Shown piece after piece: positions 20,601 through 30,685 of a stretch of DNA of 64,000 nt (position 1 is its first letter; the number at the start of each line of letters is the position of its first letter). The translations under genes were made by a program, and so were the position numbers. The notes below the pieces were generated by a model, which saw only the letters and a program-made list of their open reading frames with translations, was not told the DNA's origin and did not search any database. Source of the DNA: Dichotomocladium elegans (Eukaryota; Mucoromycota; Mucoromycetes; Mucorales; Lichtheimiaceae); assembly GCA_025716815.1 (NCBI GenBank), contig JAIXMN010000010.1:310001-374000 (forward strand). The letters are read 5' to 3'.

Positions 20601-21182
20601 CGCACAACAGGCCTTAGCCCCTACTATTTAGTTTACGGTACCGAACCTCGACTCCCTGGTGATGTCCTCCCGCCTTTCATCGTTACGACACCCACCAGCG
20701 ATGCAGAAAAAATCGCCGACATACGCCTACCCGAACTCCTGCGCTTACGAGAAGCACGAGCAACCGCCGTCGAGAAACTCAGCGCTAACGCTAAACGAGA
20801 TAAAGCCATATGGGATTCCATCCTCAAGCCCCAGGTTTTCGCCATGGGTGATCACGTCTTAATGCGTCATGAACAGAAGCTCAGCCTAGAATACAATTGG
20901 AAGGGGCCCTATGTCATCACCGCACGAAATCTAGACACGGATATCTATCAGCTAAAAGACATGAATGGCATACCTTACCGTTCTTGGGTTCATACCGACC
21001 GCCTCCGCCCCATCCACCTGCCACCTGCTGCACCTTCACCGACCGTGTGGTACGACCCTGCTTCTTCCCGCACTTCCGATCGACAACCTCCCACCCTCCT
21101 ATCTTCTCAGTTGCTCGCGGACGACCAACAATCTCGAGAGGGGGTATTGTCGTGGCCAGGCTCAGTTGGCCACACAAACTAA
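17589..21182 (+). CDS. pol: Pol polyprotein, gypsy B (PR-RT-RH-IN)
   Basis: About 1,197 aa after the shift; residue numbers count from 17631. Protease DSGATG at 91. Reverse transcriptase YLDD at 429-432. RNase H at ETDASDFG. Integrase has an HHCC finger, then HLDFIGEL, VTDRGANF and NGKVERTNG carrying the catalytic D, D and E. The frame is open throughout, and the stop lies in the 3' LTR. No chromodomain. Confidence 0.95.
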   Translation, partial: RGGAFGLKGVRTRTLPSLNTVHDTMMPTDADVDDPPAHGTDTTLMCPAADHTQEKPDLNNTPSEPRLAVAQDDINHIESLYSIKQTQLPLHEMICNGRRIEVLLDSGATGTYVAPNVVKDLPKQQVAGRQVETAGGHTLTIKEAVTLSLNAGGLVHHVPAYVLDTKFDLILGRDWIKQLKPVPDWDLDTWRITQNQTDYILRPKFQREIPELSYLISQRQVERLKSQKQIAEMFLLHVDDSIDLAGPGIPDEAIKVQALVKEYSDVFQDRLPGLPPEREVTHVIDTGEAEPINRQPYKMSPRELDELRKQLDELLQLRLIRPSSSPWGAPCLFVRKKDGSLRLCIDYRALNAVTKRNSHPLPRIDECLERLSGAKFFSSIDLRSGYHQVRIRDEDIPKTAFNTRYGSFEWRVLSFGLSNAPRAFQTIMNRTLGDCIDKFALVYLDDVLIYSKTEEEHSQHVREVLNRLRKAQLIANLKKCSFFKNELEFLGYRLSAQGILPSAKKVKAIKDWPRPTNVQEVRQFIGLGSHYRRFIQDFASIASPLTDLTKGTGAKKRAIQWSDACEAAFAELKSRLSNAPVLQAPDQDRPFVIETDASDFGSGAVLLQEGPDKLWRPVAFESKKFSEEERRYPAQERELLAILHALRTWRCFVDGRPYVVYTDHHPLRYFRSQRKPTPRLTRWIAELELYDPDVRYKPGRENNVPDALSRRDGPECQAADNSMEPDYLYAAAVKSIQESDWPRFYTLAESEWPPIYKDLLQKHRDRFVCHNGQVFRKIKIGNAIEEIRYALFARRADIVQGFHKGFGHAGRSTVHDMIKKRWWWPDMKNDIQQWLKDCKQCQLAANADKNTHHGPMRLHDVPPVFSRWHLDFIGELPTTAKGNRWILVAVDYTSNWTIARAVPDATGPAIANFLFNEIVMRFSCPAEIVTDRGANFMSKVLNSYLGRMKINHQLTSAFHPRSNGKVERTNGILKQMLRKYVDGAVSKWDEFLETAVFACQVRKHRTTGLSPYYLVYGTEPRLPGDVLPPFIVTTPTSDAEKIADIRLPELLRLREARATAVEKLSANAKRDKAIWDSILKPQVFAMGDHVLMRHEQKLSLEYNWKGPYVITARNLDTDIYQLKDMNGIPYRSWVHTDRLRPIHLPPAAPSPTVWYDPASSRTSDRQPPTLLSSQLLADDQQSREGVLSWPGSVGHTN

Positions 21183-21469
21183 TTTATTTTGTAAGACTCG
21201 CAAGAACGTACAAGGCGCAGTACCCTTGCCGAGCCACGTACCACATCCAAGACCAGTCCACAAGATTCAAACGACTAGCCACAATCTATATATATACATT
21301 AGCCACATATTCTTAGATACAGAAAAACATATAAATACTCAAATAGTTTCATTAAATAAAGGACATCTCATTTTCTGATATTTCCCTGAATCGTCTTAGT
21401 GACATTCCAGTTCTGTGTGAACTCGCCGTTGTCTATTGCAAAAGGATCTTCGTGACCAGGACAACGACA
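21148..21469 (+). repeat. 3' LTR of gypsy B
   Basis: 322 bp, identical by eye to the 5' LTR; flanked by ATTA on its outer side. Confidence 0.95.
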
Positions 21470-21473
21470 ATTA

Positions 21474-21517
21474 GAATTTCCGGCTCAAGTCTATTTTCAT
21501 AACGATCCCTGACGTAA
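21474..21517 (+). other. Unassigned spacer, likely old LTR remainder
   Basis: 44 bp between the B target duplication and LTR J. No gene; probably the continuation of the fragment at 16060. Confidence 0.3.
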
Positions 21518-21774
21518 TGTCGGGCTTACTACCTTTTAGCATTATGACGCCATGGATTATCACGCACGTTGTACTACATCTCTAATTACATCATCCATTC
21601 TCCATGACGTCTGTGCAGTATTATCTTAAGTATACTTAGTATTAGAAAACAATATAAATATCCAGGCAGCGTCCAAACAATAAACATCATCTCAGAGTTA
21701 TCTGTCACATTTAATTGTTCCTCCAAAAGTCTATTCTCTGGCTACGGTGTATCCGCCAAATTACGAAGACGACA
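21518..21774 (+). repeat. Solo LTR J
   Basis: 257 bp, TGTCGGGC...GACGACA, with an AACAATATAAATA promoter-like sequence, an AATAAA-type signal and the shared motif GGCTACGGTGTATCCGCCAA at 21740-21759. No internal region is attached. The flanks GTAA and CACA do not match, and its right end abuts a truncated LTR. Confidence 0.75.
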
Positions 21775-22008
21775 CACACGTGATCTTGAACACTCCCTTT
21801 GTTACACACTGCTTCGCAGCAGCATCATTGCTGCGCAACCCTTTTACTGCGCATGCTACGCCTGTACATTATAGAACAATATAAATACCCCTCTCAATCA
21901 TATGAATAAACATTATCTCATATTCTTATCTACTATCAATAAAACAAGGCTATACGTCTATTCCATATTCTGGCCATTGGATTACCAGCACAGATTACGA
22001 ATACGACA
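21775..22008 (+). repeat. 5' LTR of gypsy C, 5'-truncated
   Basis: Matches 27258-27492 but lacks the terminal TGTCGTAGTCCCTTCTG. Contains a GCTTCGCAGCAGCATCATTG palindrome-like stretch, a TATAAATA box and AATAAA. Confidence 0.9.
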
Positions 22009-22010
22009 TT

Positions 22011-22022
22011 TGGTAGCTGATG
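22011..22022 (+). promoter_or_regulatory. PBS of gypsy C abutting the gag ATG
   Basis: TGGTAGCTG at 22011-22019 followed directly by ATG at 22020, which opens gag. Confidence 0.85.
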
Positions 22023-23729
22023 CAAAGTTCCAATCCATCAAACAACCCGTACAAGAACAGACCCAGTTTTCAAGGATATCGTGTACAAGACAGCAATTCG
22101 GAAGAAGAAATTACGACAAGACAAGAGCCCAGTTTTATTGAAGAACCGGTTACTATGGAACAAGGACAAGGACAAGCACAACGTACACCTACCGTGGAGG
22201 AGCAAATGATGATGCTCATGGCAGGAATGCAAAGACTTTTACAACAACAAGGCAACACCACCCCAAGCAGCTTCACAAGACCCAAACTTCCAGAACCAGA
22301 TACTTACCATGGCGACCGTTCCCCAGGTGCTATCGAGAGTTGGATCTGTACAATGGAGCGTTACCTACAATTGACATCTTTGGATGATCACGAATGGGTA
22401 CCATTTGCAGTCATGAAGTTACGAGAGGAAGCAGAAGAATGGTGGCAACAACGAACATCTTATGGCTCCGCGATATCCGATTGGCCTGATTTCCGAAAGG
22501 AAGTGTCGCGGATACAGGGCAGACAGACAAGAAAGTGTAGCGCAGGAACAAGACAGGAGAACAGAAGGCAGGCACAGACCAAGAATGGGTTGGCAGTGAT
22601 AGTGCTGGCAATGGAGTAGAGGGAAAGATCAGGAACTACTCTAGAGAACAATACTATACTACTAACCAGAATTGTGCCTGACAGAAAAGAATCAAGACAA
22701 GACAGGACAAGAGATGGAGGACAAGACAAGAACTACACTACGGGGGGTGGGTGTTAGGTACTCCCAATCACACAGCATGCACCAATTCGGATAGCTACCA
22801 GGAACAAGGCAGAGCCCAAGAGGCAGGACAAAGGATAGGTATGGATCGATAGACCGGATAGACAGAGAACTGATGACCAGGGATGATATATGACGAAGGA
22901 TAATCTGATGATATTTTATTATAACAAATACGAGGGTATTTATACTAGATCTTATGGGAGAGGCGTATGGGATATACTGAGGTTCGTTGCAATGACTTGA
23001 AGAATTAATAAATGTAGACGGAGTAATAAATGCAATCGACCGAAATTAATGCAACCAGGACAATAAATGCATTCGTGAAAGGGGTACCCAGGGTAAGGGG
23101 CGAACGCTCTCGAATAATCCCATTTTGGGTCATGACAGGAAGTCATTGTTGAATTTCGACCATTAAACGCCACTCAACAAGCTCGCGACAAGTTGGCTGC
23201 GTTATATCAAACCAGCACCGTTACCGATTATGTCGCTCAATTTCGTGGTGTATGTATCCAGATCCCGACCATGACTGATGAGGAAGCACTCGATCGTTTC
23301 ACAAGGGGACTTCAAGATGACATCCGTGCACATGTGGTGACTCGATTTCCTGCAACGTCAGCAGAAGCTCAGCGCATGGCATTGGCTTACGAAAGTGCAC
23401 GCAACATTCGTCATGAGTTGTTGTCCAAAACAACACCGTCTCGTCAAGATACACGAGCTCCTGAATACTTGCGTTCGGACGGTGTCGCACCTATGGATCT
23501 TGATGTCATTCGCAACCGCCCGTTACAACAAAGATGGCGCAACAATGGTGGACAACCACGCTTCCAGTCTTATCGCCCGACAAGTAGCATGCACGACAAA
23601 CAATGTTACAATTGTGGTGGTATGGGCCATCTCGCTCGTTTGTGTCCGTCACAACCCAATTCGTCGTCTCGTGGTGCTGATCGTGGTCATCCAGCTGGTG
23701 ATTTAAAAGGCAAAGCGCGGAAGGAGTGA
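22020..23729 (+). pseudogene. gag: Gag of gypsy C, split by solo LTR K
   Basis: Gag begins at the PBS-adjacent ATG (22020) and runs to 22503, where solo LTR K is inserted; it resumes at 23143 and ends at 23729. The first part holds the basic N terminus and the start of the capsid domain (WWQQRTSYGSAISDW). The second holds the rest of the capsid domain and the CCHC knuckle CYNCGGMGHLARLC. K brings stop codons in this frame (first at 22617-22619), so full-length Gag is lost. LTR plus duplication total 639 bp, so the downstream frame is unchanged. Confidence 0.9.
22504..23137 (-). repeat. Solo LTR K inside gag of C (A-related family)
   Basis: 634-bp solo LTR with 5-bp target duplication GGAAG (22499-22503 and 23138-23142). 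Read on the minus strand it resembles the A LTR: GACCCAAAATGGGATTATT, GCATTTATTGTCC and ACATTTATTAATTC blocks, then a TATAAATA box. It is about twice as long as the A LTR. Confidence 0.88.
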
Positions 23730-23746
23730 AGAGATCCTTACCGCGC
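23702..23746 (+). promoter_or_regulatory. -1 ribosomal frameshift signal, gag/pol of C
   Basis: Heptamer T TTA AAA (23702-23708) in the gag frame, 6-nt spacer GGCAAA, then GCGCGGAAGGA (23715-23725) pairing with TCCTTACCGCGC (23735-23746) with one bulged A. The gag stop TGA lies in the loop. Confidence 0.83.
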
Positions 23747-26700
23747 ACACAAGAATCTCTTCATATGGTGCAGCAAGATTCGCAAGTCCCAGAAGCAACG
23801 CTTATCGATTTGGATGACAAGGATGATCAAGATTCTCAACCAGTGACAACTAGTAGCATAGACCACAATACCGTTAATCAGGATCAAGCTTACATTGACA
23901 CCTTATATTCAATAAAAGAGACTGAGTTACCTTTGTATTCTATTGTTTGCAATGGTGTTTCTGTAAGTGCCCTGATTGACAGTGGTGCTACATGTTCATA
24001 TATCTCGTCACACGTGGTCATGGGTCAAGCTCGAAGGAAGGTGCCTGGTCGTGCTGTTGAAACTGCTGGTGGGCACACATTGTCGATTGATGAACAAGTG
24101 ACTTTGATGTTGGATGCTGTGGGGTACAAGCACAGCATCGATGCGTTTGTGCTGGATACCAAGTTTGACGTTATCCTCGGACGCGACTGGTTGAAAGCTG
24201 TGAGTCCAATACCAGCATGGGATATCGACACTTGGCAAATCAACAAGAATGGTCATCAATATTTGCTTCGTCCCACACATGAACGCACCTTTCCCGATTT
24301 GGCCTACCTGCTTTCGGATCGCCAACTGCAACGACATGATCGCCTCAAGAAGATCTCCGAGTTCTATCTTTGCTATGTCAAGCCTTGCGAAAACGTTGAC
24401 AAAGAGTCTATTGATGCATTGCTCAGTGAGTTCAAGGACGTGTTTCAAGATCGTTTGCCTGGGTTACCTCGTGAACGGGATGTAGCACATATCATTGACA
24501 CTGGAGACGCCGAGCCAATCAATCGACCACCCTTCAAGATGAGCCCTTTGGAACTGGATGAGTTGCGTAAACAACTAAAAGAATTGTTAGACTTGCGTCT
24601 AATTCGCCCTAGCACATCACCTTGGGGGGCACCTGTTCTTTTTGTGCGCAAAAAGTCTGGCGAGCTACGCATGTGCATTGACTACCGTGCCATCAACCAA
24701 GTCACTCGGCGTCATGGTCATCCGTTGCCTCGTATTGACGAATGTTTGGAACGTCTCAGTGGTGCTCAATATTTCACAAGTCTCGACTTGAAGAGCGGAT
24801 ATCACCAATTGCGTATCCGTGATCAAGATGTTCCCAAGACAGCGTTCAACACCCGTTATAGCTCTTATGAATGGCTGGTGGTCCCCTTTGGTCTTCGCAA
24901 CTCGCCTGCTCTATTCCAGTCCACTATGAATCGCGTGCTCAATGATTTCCTTGACGACTTTGTGATGGTATACCTGGACGATATTTTGATCTACAGTAAG
25001 ACCAAGGCCGACCACGAGGTGCATGTTCGCAAGGTGTTGCAGCGTCTGAGGGATGAGGAGTTGATTGCCAATATTCGCAAATGTGAATTCTACAAGACCG
25101 AGTTAGAGTTTCTTGGCTTTCAAGTATCTGGAGCTGGAACGTTACCTTCACCAAGCAAGATCAAGGCAATTCAAGAATGGCCTGTGCCCGCCAATGTACA
25201 AGAAGTGAGACAATTCGTTGGTCTTGGATCTCATTATCGACGTTTCATTCAAGACTTTGCTGCATTGGCGTCTCCATTAACGGACTTGACGAAAGGAATG
25301 GGAACCAAGAAAAGAGCAATTGTTTGGTCTGAAGAGTGCCAACGCGCTTTTGACGAGATCAAAGCCCGCCTTTCCCAGGCCCCTATTTTGTCACCACCAA
25401 ATCCATACAAACCATACATCATTGAGACCGATGCTTGTGATTATGGTGTGGGTGCAGTGTTATTACAAGAAGGACCAGACGGTGTGCGACATCCAATTGC
25501 TTTCGAGTCCAAGAAGCTATCAGATGAAGAGCGATCCTATCCAGCACAAGAAAGGGAGATGCTTGCTATTCTTCATGCATTGAGAGCTTGGCGGTGTTTT
25601 ATCGAAGGGCGACCCTACACAGTTTATTCGGATCACAACCCACTCAAGTATTTCCGGACACAAGTTAAGCCTACACCTCGTCTCACACGTTGGATGGCGG
25701 AAATCGAACTTTATGATCCTACCATCTTGTATAAGCCTGGCAAGGAAAACTGTGTCCCAGATTTACTCTCAAGGCGTGATGGTCCCGAATGTGTCACCAA
25801 GGAATCAAGTATGGAGCCGCAATATCTTTATGCTGTCAAGTCTGTGCAAGAATCGGATTGGCCCAAATTTTATACAATGCCGGAAGACAAATGGCCCACA
25901 GCATACCAGGATCTTCTCATCAAGCATAAGGACAAATTCGTGGTGCGTGACAACCAGGTGTTCAGGATGGTGCGTGTTGGTGACAAGGAAGAAGAACGAC
26001 GTTACGTTTTGTTCGCTCGGCGTGCTGATCTTGTACGTGATTTTCACTACTCGGTTGGTCATGCTGGTAAAACAACTGTTGTTGATCTTATGGTGAAGCG
26101 TTGGTGGTGGCCTAACATGCGAACCGATATTCAAGAATGGTTAGCTTCATGTGCCGAATGCCAATTAGCTACTAATGCTGACCGCAAGACCCATCATGCT
26201 CCTATGGCTCCTTTGGATGTTCCTCCTCCTTTCTCTCGTTGGCATTTGGACTTTGTTGGCGAGTTACCTACAACTAAGAATGGCAATCGATGGCTTCTTG
26301 TTGCAGTTGATTACGCTACAAATTGGTGTTGTGCACGTGCTGTTCCTGTTGCATCTGGGGAAGCGATTGCCAATTTCATTTATGAAGAGTTAGTGCTACC
26401 TTTTGGCTGCATGAATGAAATTTTGACCGATCGTGGATCCAACTTCATGTCAAAGGTGTTGGCTGACTATTTGGGTCGACTCAAGGTTAAGCACAAGCTC
26501 ACTTCAGCTTTTCATCCTCGCACCAATGCCAAAGCAGAACGAACCAATGGTATCATGAAACAAATGATCTGCAAGTATGTCCATGGAGAAATCCATCGTT
26601 GGGATGAATTTGTACAGCCTGCTCTTTTTTCTTGCCGTATACGCAAACACCGTACCACTGGTTTCAGTCCCTTTTTCCTCGTATATGGCCAAGACCCTCA

Positions 26701-27172
26701 ACTGCCTGGTGACCACTTACGCCCATTCATTTTCTCACCTTTGGACGACTCCGATGCCACTTTAGAACAAACTGCTCAAGGACGTGTACCTGCTGTTCGT
26801 GAACTCCATAAAGTGCGTGCCATTGCTGAAAAACGGTTGAAGGATAATGCCGCGTTTGACAAGGCCAGGTGGGACTCCAATATGAAGCCTCAAGTCTTCG
26901 CCATTGGTGACCATGTGCTCATGAGACACGAAAACAAGCTCAGCTTGGAATACAATTGGAAGGGCCCATACCGCATTATTGCTCGTCATCTGGATACCCA
27001 CATTTACCAACTTCAAGACATGAACGGCAACACCTACGCTTCTTGGGTGCACACGGATCGTCTCCAACCTATACACATCAAGTCCACTATCAACAACGTT
27101 CCTTGGTATGATCCGACTGCTTCACGTGCTCAAGCCCGTCAACAAGCTTCACTCCAGGCACAATCCTCGTAA
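23708..27172 (+). CDS. pol: Pol polyprotein, gypsy C (PR-RT-RH-IN)
   Basis: About 1,154 aa after the shift, open throughout. Protease LIDSGAT; reverse transcriptase MVYLDDILIYS; RNase H ETDACDYG; integrase HHCC finger, HLDFVGEL, LTDRGSNF and NAKAERTNG. Unlike A and B, the stop (TAA, 27170-27172) lies about 68 bp before the 3' LTR. Codon choice is more A/T-rich at third positions than in A or B. With gag disrupted this copy would need Gag from elsewhere. Confidence 0.93.
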   Translation, partial: RQSAEGVKRSLPRTQESLHMVQQDSQVPEATLIDLDDKDDQDSQPVTTSSIDHNTVNQDQAYIDTLYSIKETELPLYSIVCNGVSVSALIDSGATCSYISSHVVMGQARRKVPGRAVETAGGHTLSIDEQVTLMLDAVGYKHSIDAFVLDTKFDVILGRDWLKAVSPIPAWDIDTWQINKNGHQYLLRPTHERTFPDLAYLLSDRQLQRHDRLKKISEFYLCYVKPCENVDKESIDALLSEFKDVFQDRLPGLPRERDVAHIIDTGDAEPINRPPFKMSPLELDELRKQLKELLDLRLIRPSTSPWGAPVLFVRKKSGELRMCIDYRAINQVTRRHGHPLPRIDECLERLSGAQYFTSLDLKSGYHQLRIRDQDVPKTAFNTRYSSYEWLVVPFGLRNSPALFQSTMNRVLNDFLDDFVMVYLDDILIYSKTKADHEVHVRKVLQRLRDEELIANIRKCEFYKTELEFLGFQVSGAGTLPSPSKIKAIQEWPVPANVQEVRQFVGLGSHYRRFIQDFAALASPLTDLTKGMGTKKRAIVWSEECQRAFDEIKARLSQAPILSPPNPYKPYIIETDACDYGVGAVLLQEGPDGVRHPIAFESKKLSDEERSYPAQEREMLAILHALRAWRCFIEGRPYTVYSDHNPLKYFRTQVKPTPRLTRWMAEIELYDPTILYKPGKENCVPDLLSRRDGPECVTKESSMEPQYLYAVKSVQESDWPKFYTMPEDKWPTAYQDLLIKHKDKFVVRDNQVFRMVRVGDKEEERRYVLFARRADLVRDFHYSVGHAGKTTVVDLMVKRWWWPNMRTDIQEWLASCAECQLATNADRKTHHAPMAPLDVPPPFSRWHLDFVGELPTTKNGNRWLLVAVDYATNWCCARAVPVASGEAIANFIYEELVLPFGCMNEILTDRGSNFMSKVLADYLGRLKVKHKLTSAFHPRTNAKAERTNGIMKQMICKYVHGEIHRWDEFVQPALFSCRIRKHRTTGFSPFFLVYGQDPQLPGDHLRPFIFSPLDDSDATLEQTAQGRVPAVRELHKVRAIAEKRLKDNAAFDKARWDSNMKPQVFAIGDHVLMRHENKLSLEYNWKGPYRIIARHLDTHIYQLQDMNGNTYASWVHTDRLQPIHIKSTINNVPWYDPTASRAQARQQASLQAQSS

Positions 27173-27240
27173 AAATTTTTTTCTTCTCTCTTTTGGTTTC
27201 CTTATTGTCGAGGACGACACATATTCTGGAGCAGGGGTAT

Positions 27241-27492
27241 TGTCGTAGTCCCTTCTGTCACACGTGATCTTGAACACTCTCTTTGTTACACACTGCTTCG
27301 CAGCAGCATCATTGCTGCGCAACCCTTTTACTGCGCATGCTGCGCCTGTACATTATAGAACAATATAAATACCCCTCTCAATCGTATGAATAAACATTAT
27401 CTCATATTCTTATCTACTATCAATAAAACAAGGCTATACGTCTATTCCATATTCTGGCCATTGGATTACCAGCACAGATTACGAATACGACA
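27241..27492 (+). repeat. 3' LTR of gypsy C
   Basis: 252 bp, TGTCG...CGACA. Differs from the 5' LTR by three transitions within the shared part. Confidence 0.92.
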
Positions 27493-27497
27493 CGGGG

Positions 27498-27704
27498 TGT
27501 CGTCTTTGTTTTTACTTGAATACGGAAAGACGACGACCACGAAGAGTAACCACAGATAGGATAGAGTCCACAAAAGATAATCACGAAGAGAGTATAGACC
27601 ACGAAGGATAACCACGAAGAGAGTAGACCGAACATTACGTCAGGAATAGTCCCAAAACGGAAGTTGGTCAGTAGTTGGAATACCCGGCTAATATGACTAT
27701 GACA
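27498..27704 (-). repeat. 3' LTR of gypsy E, internally deleted
   Basis: 207 bp. Compared with the solo E LTR at 37790-38235 (446 bp) it has fewer units of a roughly 31-bp CCACGAAGAGAGTATAGA-type tandem repeat. It also lacks about 185 bp between short GTAGACC/GTAGGCC repeats, a stretch that in the longer copy holds the TATA-like sequence. Confidence 0.85.
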
Positions 27705-30681
27705 TTATCCTCCCCCAGACTGTTGGGCGTCCTCGACCAAAAATAAGGATTGGGCGTCGTGTATTTCGAGGCGGTTAGCGGTACGGGTAGCGAGAGGATC
27801 ATACCATGGGGAGGTGGGCGGGGACTTGGCGTGTATTGGACGGAGGCGGTCGGTGTGTACCCAAGAGGTATATGGTTTACCGGTAAGATCCTTGAGCTTG
27901 TAGGTGTCTGAGTCCAAGTTACGGTCAACAACAATGAATGGGCCCACCCAATTGTATTCCAAACTTAATCGTTGTTCGTGGCGCATCAGAACTTGGGTAC
28001 CAACTGTGAAAACCTGGTGTGTCATGGTTGCATCCCAGATGGTTTTGTCGCGGGCTGCGTTGGCGCGCAATCGTTCTGCTGCCTCAGCACGGGCTTCCCG
28101 AAGTCGTAAGAGTGCTGGTTGTCGGGCTTGGTCGATGGTGGTAGGGTCACAGCTAAGGTCTTCGGTGATGGTCGGGCGGAAAATGTCTCCTGGAAGACGG
28201 GGCTCGACACCGTATACCATGAAAAATGGGCTCTTACCCGTAGTATGATGTTTGCGGATGCAACACGCGAAAACTGCTGGCTTGACAAAATCGTCCCAGC
28301 GATGCACAGCACCATTGACATACTTTCGAAGCATTTGTTTGAGTATACCATTGGTTCGTTCAGCCTTGCCGTTGGTTCGCGGATGAAAAGCTGACGTCAG
28401 CTTGTGATGGATTTTCGTGCAGCCGAGGTAGAGATTAAGGACCTTAGACATGAAGTTGGCGCCGCGGTCTGTGAGGATTTCTTTGGGACAACCAAAACGC
28501 GTGACTATCTCGTCGTATATAAACTCGGCAATCGCTTGTCCCATAGCATCAGGTACGGCACAAGCAATTGTCCAATTGGTAGCATAATCGACTGCAACAA
28601 GAATCCACCTGTTCCCTTGTAGTGTAGTTGGCAGCTCACCAATGAAATCCAGATGCCACCTTGCAAATGGAGCAGGTATGTTGAGTGGTCGCATAGGGGC
28701 GTGGTGTGTTTGACGATCTGCATTAGCTGCTAGTTGGCATCTGGGACAATTCCGGATCCAGTCTTGAATATCATCCTTCATGTTAGGCCACCACCAGCGT
28801 TTCTTGACTAGATCATATACAGTTTCTTTTCCTGAGTGTCCAAAACTGGTGTGGAAATGCTGTACAATGTCTGCTCGTCGCGCGAATAAAGCATACCGAA
28901 TTTCGTGGACAGTATTCCCGACCTTGATCTTACGATATACTTGGTTTGCCTGTACCGAAAACTTGTCTTTGTGCTTGTCTAGTAGATCTTTGTATACTTG
29001 CGGCCATTGGTCTTTGTCCCTTGTATAGAATTTTGGCCAGTCCGAGCTCTCGATGGATTTAAGTGCGTAGAGATAGTCAGGTTCAAGTGCGGTGGCGTCT
29101 GGTGTACAGTCTGGACCATCCCGGCGAGACAATAGGTCAGGAACATGGTTCTCCTTCCCACTCTTGTATTGTATCTCGGGGTCATATAATTCAAGCTCGG
29201 CAATCCATCGGATGAGACGGGGCGGCGGTGGCTTGTTGCGATTTCGAAAGTAGAGCAGTGGGTGATGGTCTGTTCGTACGACGTAAGGGCGTCCCTCGAT
29301 AAAGCACCGCCACGATCGAAGGGCATGCAAAATGCCGAGCAACTCCCGTTCCTGCGCAGGGTAGTTACGTTCAGCTGCGGAAAGCTTCTTGGACTTGAAG
29401 GCAACAGGATGCATGTTGCCCTCCGCACCTTCCTGCAGTAGCACTGCACCGACACCGAAGTCGGAGGCATCGGTCTCCACCACATAAGGCAAGGCGGGGT
29501 TCGGAGGAAGCAAAATAGGGGCCTGAGTCATGCGGGTCTTGATTTCATCAAAGGCAGTTTGGCACTGAGGTGTCCAAACAATAGCCCTCTTTTTCGCGCC
29601 CATACCTCGTGTCAAATCCGTCAATGGTGCAGCAATCGTGGAGAAGTCCCGAATAAATCGGCGGTAATGCGAGGTGAGGCCCACAAATTGACGGACTTCT
29701 TGAACATTCGTTGGTTGTGGCCAGTCTTGAATTGCCTGTACCTTGGACTTGGACGGGAGGATACCAGCTGCAGAGACATGATAACCCACAAACTCAAGTT
29801 CCGTTTTAAAAAACTCACACTTCTTCAAATTGGCGACAAGCTTGGCTTTGCGTAGTCGATCGAGGACTAGGCGAACCTGACGAGTGTGAGCCTCCTTGGT
29901 TTTGCTGTAAATCAGGATGTCGTCGAGATAGACCAGCGCATATTCGTCCAAACAGTCGCCTAATACTGAGTTCATGAGGCGTTGGAAAGTGGGTGGCGCA
30001 TTGGTTAAGCCGAAAGGTAGAACTAGGAACTCGTAGGAGCCATATCGAGTATTGAACGCTGTTTTGGGAACATCCTCATCACGTATCTGCACCTGGTGAT
30101 AGCCACTCCGCAGGTCAATGCTAGAGAAGTATTTCGCGCCACTGAGCTGCTCCAAGCATTCGTCAATCCGAGGCAAGGGATGGGAGTTCCGTAGCGTGAC
30201 TTGGTTGATGGCACAGTAATCCACGCATAGACGCATTGACCCATCCTTCTTACGAACAAACAGCACCGGCGCACCCCAAGGCGGGGCACTTGGACGAATG
30301 AGTCGGAGGTCGAGGAGTTCTTTGAGCTGTTTTCGCAGCTCGTCCAGTTCTAGAGGACTCATCTTGTATGGGGCACGATTGATGGGGGCCGCACTTCCCG
30401 TGTCGATGACGTGGCTAACATCCCGTTGAGGTGGCAAACCTGGTAATTTGTCCGTGAAGACATCCGGATAGTCTTGGAGTAGTTGTTGGACCAAGTCAGA
30501 CTGATGTTGCACTGATTCTTTACCATTGTCACGGACATAGCATAAAAACAGTTCGCCAATCTGCCGTTGTCGGGTTAATCGCTCAACTTGCCGGTGCGAT
30601 ATCAGATAAGCCAAGTCTGGACTTGGACGATCGCACTTAGGGCGGAGGGTATAAGCCCTATTGTTTTCCGTGATTCGCCAG
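27705..30681 (-). pseudogene. pol: Pol of gypsy E (RT-RH-IN), N-terminally truncated
   Basis: About 990 aa of open pol. It starts in the linker after the protease (TWRITENNRAYTL), then has reverse transcriptase with LVYLDDILIYS, RNase H ETDASDFG and integrase with HHCC, HLDFIGEL, LTDRGANF and NGKAERTNG. A conserved Arg in the DYRA motif is Cys here (IDYCAIN), consistent with a CGT-to-TGT change. The stop is directly next to the LTR and lies within the polypurine tract. Confidence 0.9.
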
Positions 30682-30685
30682 GTAC

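Larger units (their letters stand above)
16096..21469 (+). mobile_element. Ty3/gypsy element B, full length, young
   Basis: 5,374 bp with identical 322-bp LTRs and a clean 4-bp target duplication ATTA (16092-16095 and 21470-21473). Gag and pol are open and joined by a -1 frameshift signal. The polypurine tract GAGAGGGGG is at 21136-21144. Its decayed relative L occupies 51087-59914. Confidence 0.96.
21775..27492 (+). mobile_element. Ty3/gypsy element C, interrupted in gag
   Basis: Gypsy element with a 5' LTR lacking about its first 17 bp, PBS, gag split by solo LTR K, frameshift signal, open pol and an intact 3' LTR (27241-27492). The polypurine tract is near 27228-27237. The LTRs differ at three visible positions, all transitions. 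Confidence 0.93.
27498..30685 (-). mobile_element. Ty3/gypsy element E, 5' part lost
   Basis: Minus-strand gypsy: 3' LTR at the left, then pol up to the end of the protease region, cut at the GTAC boundary of MU1. Gag, protease core, PBS and 5' LTR are missing. Confidence 0.9.
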
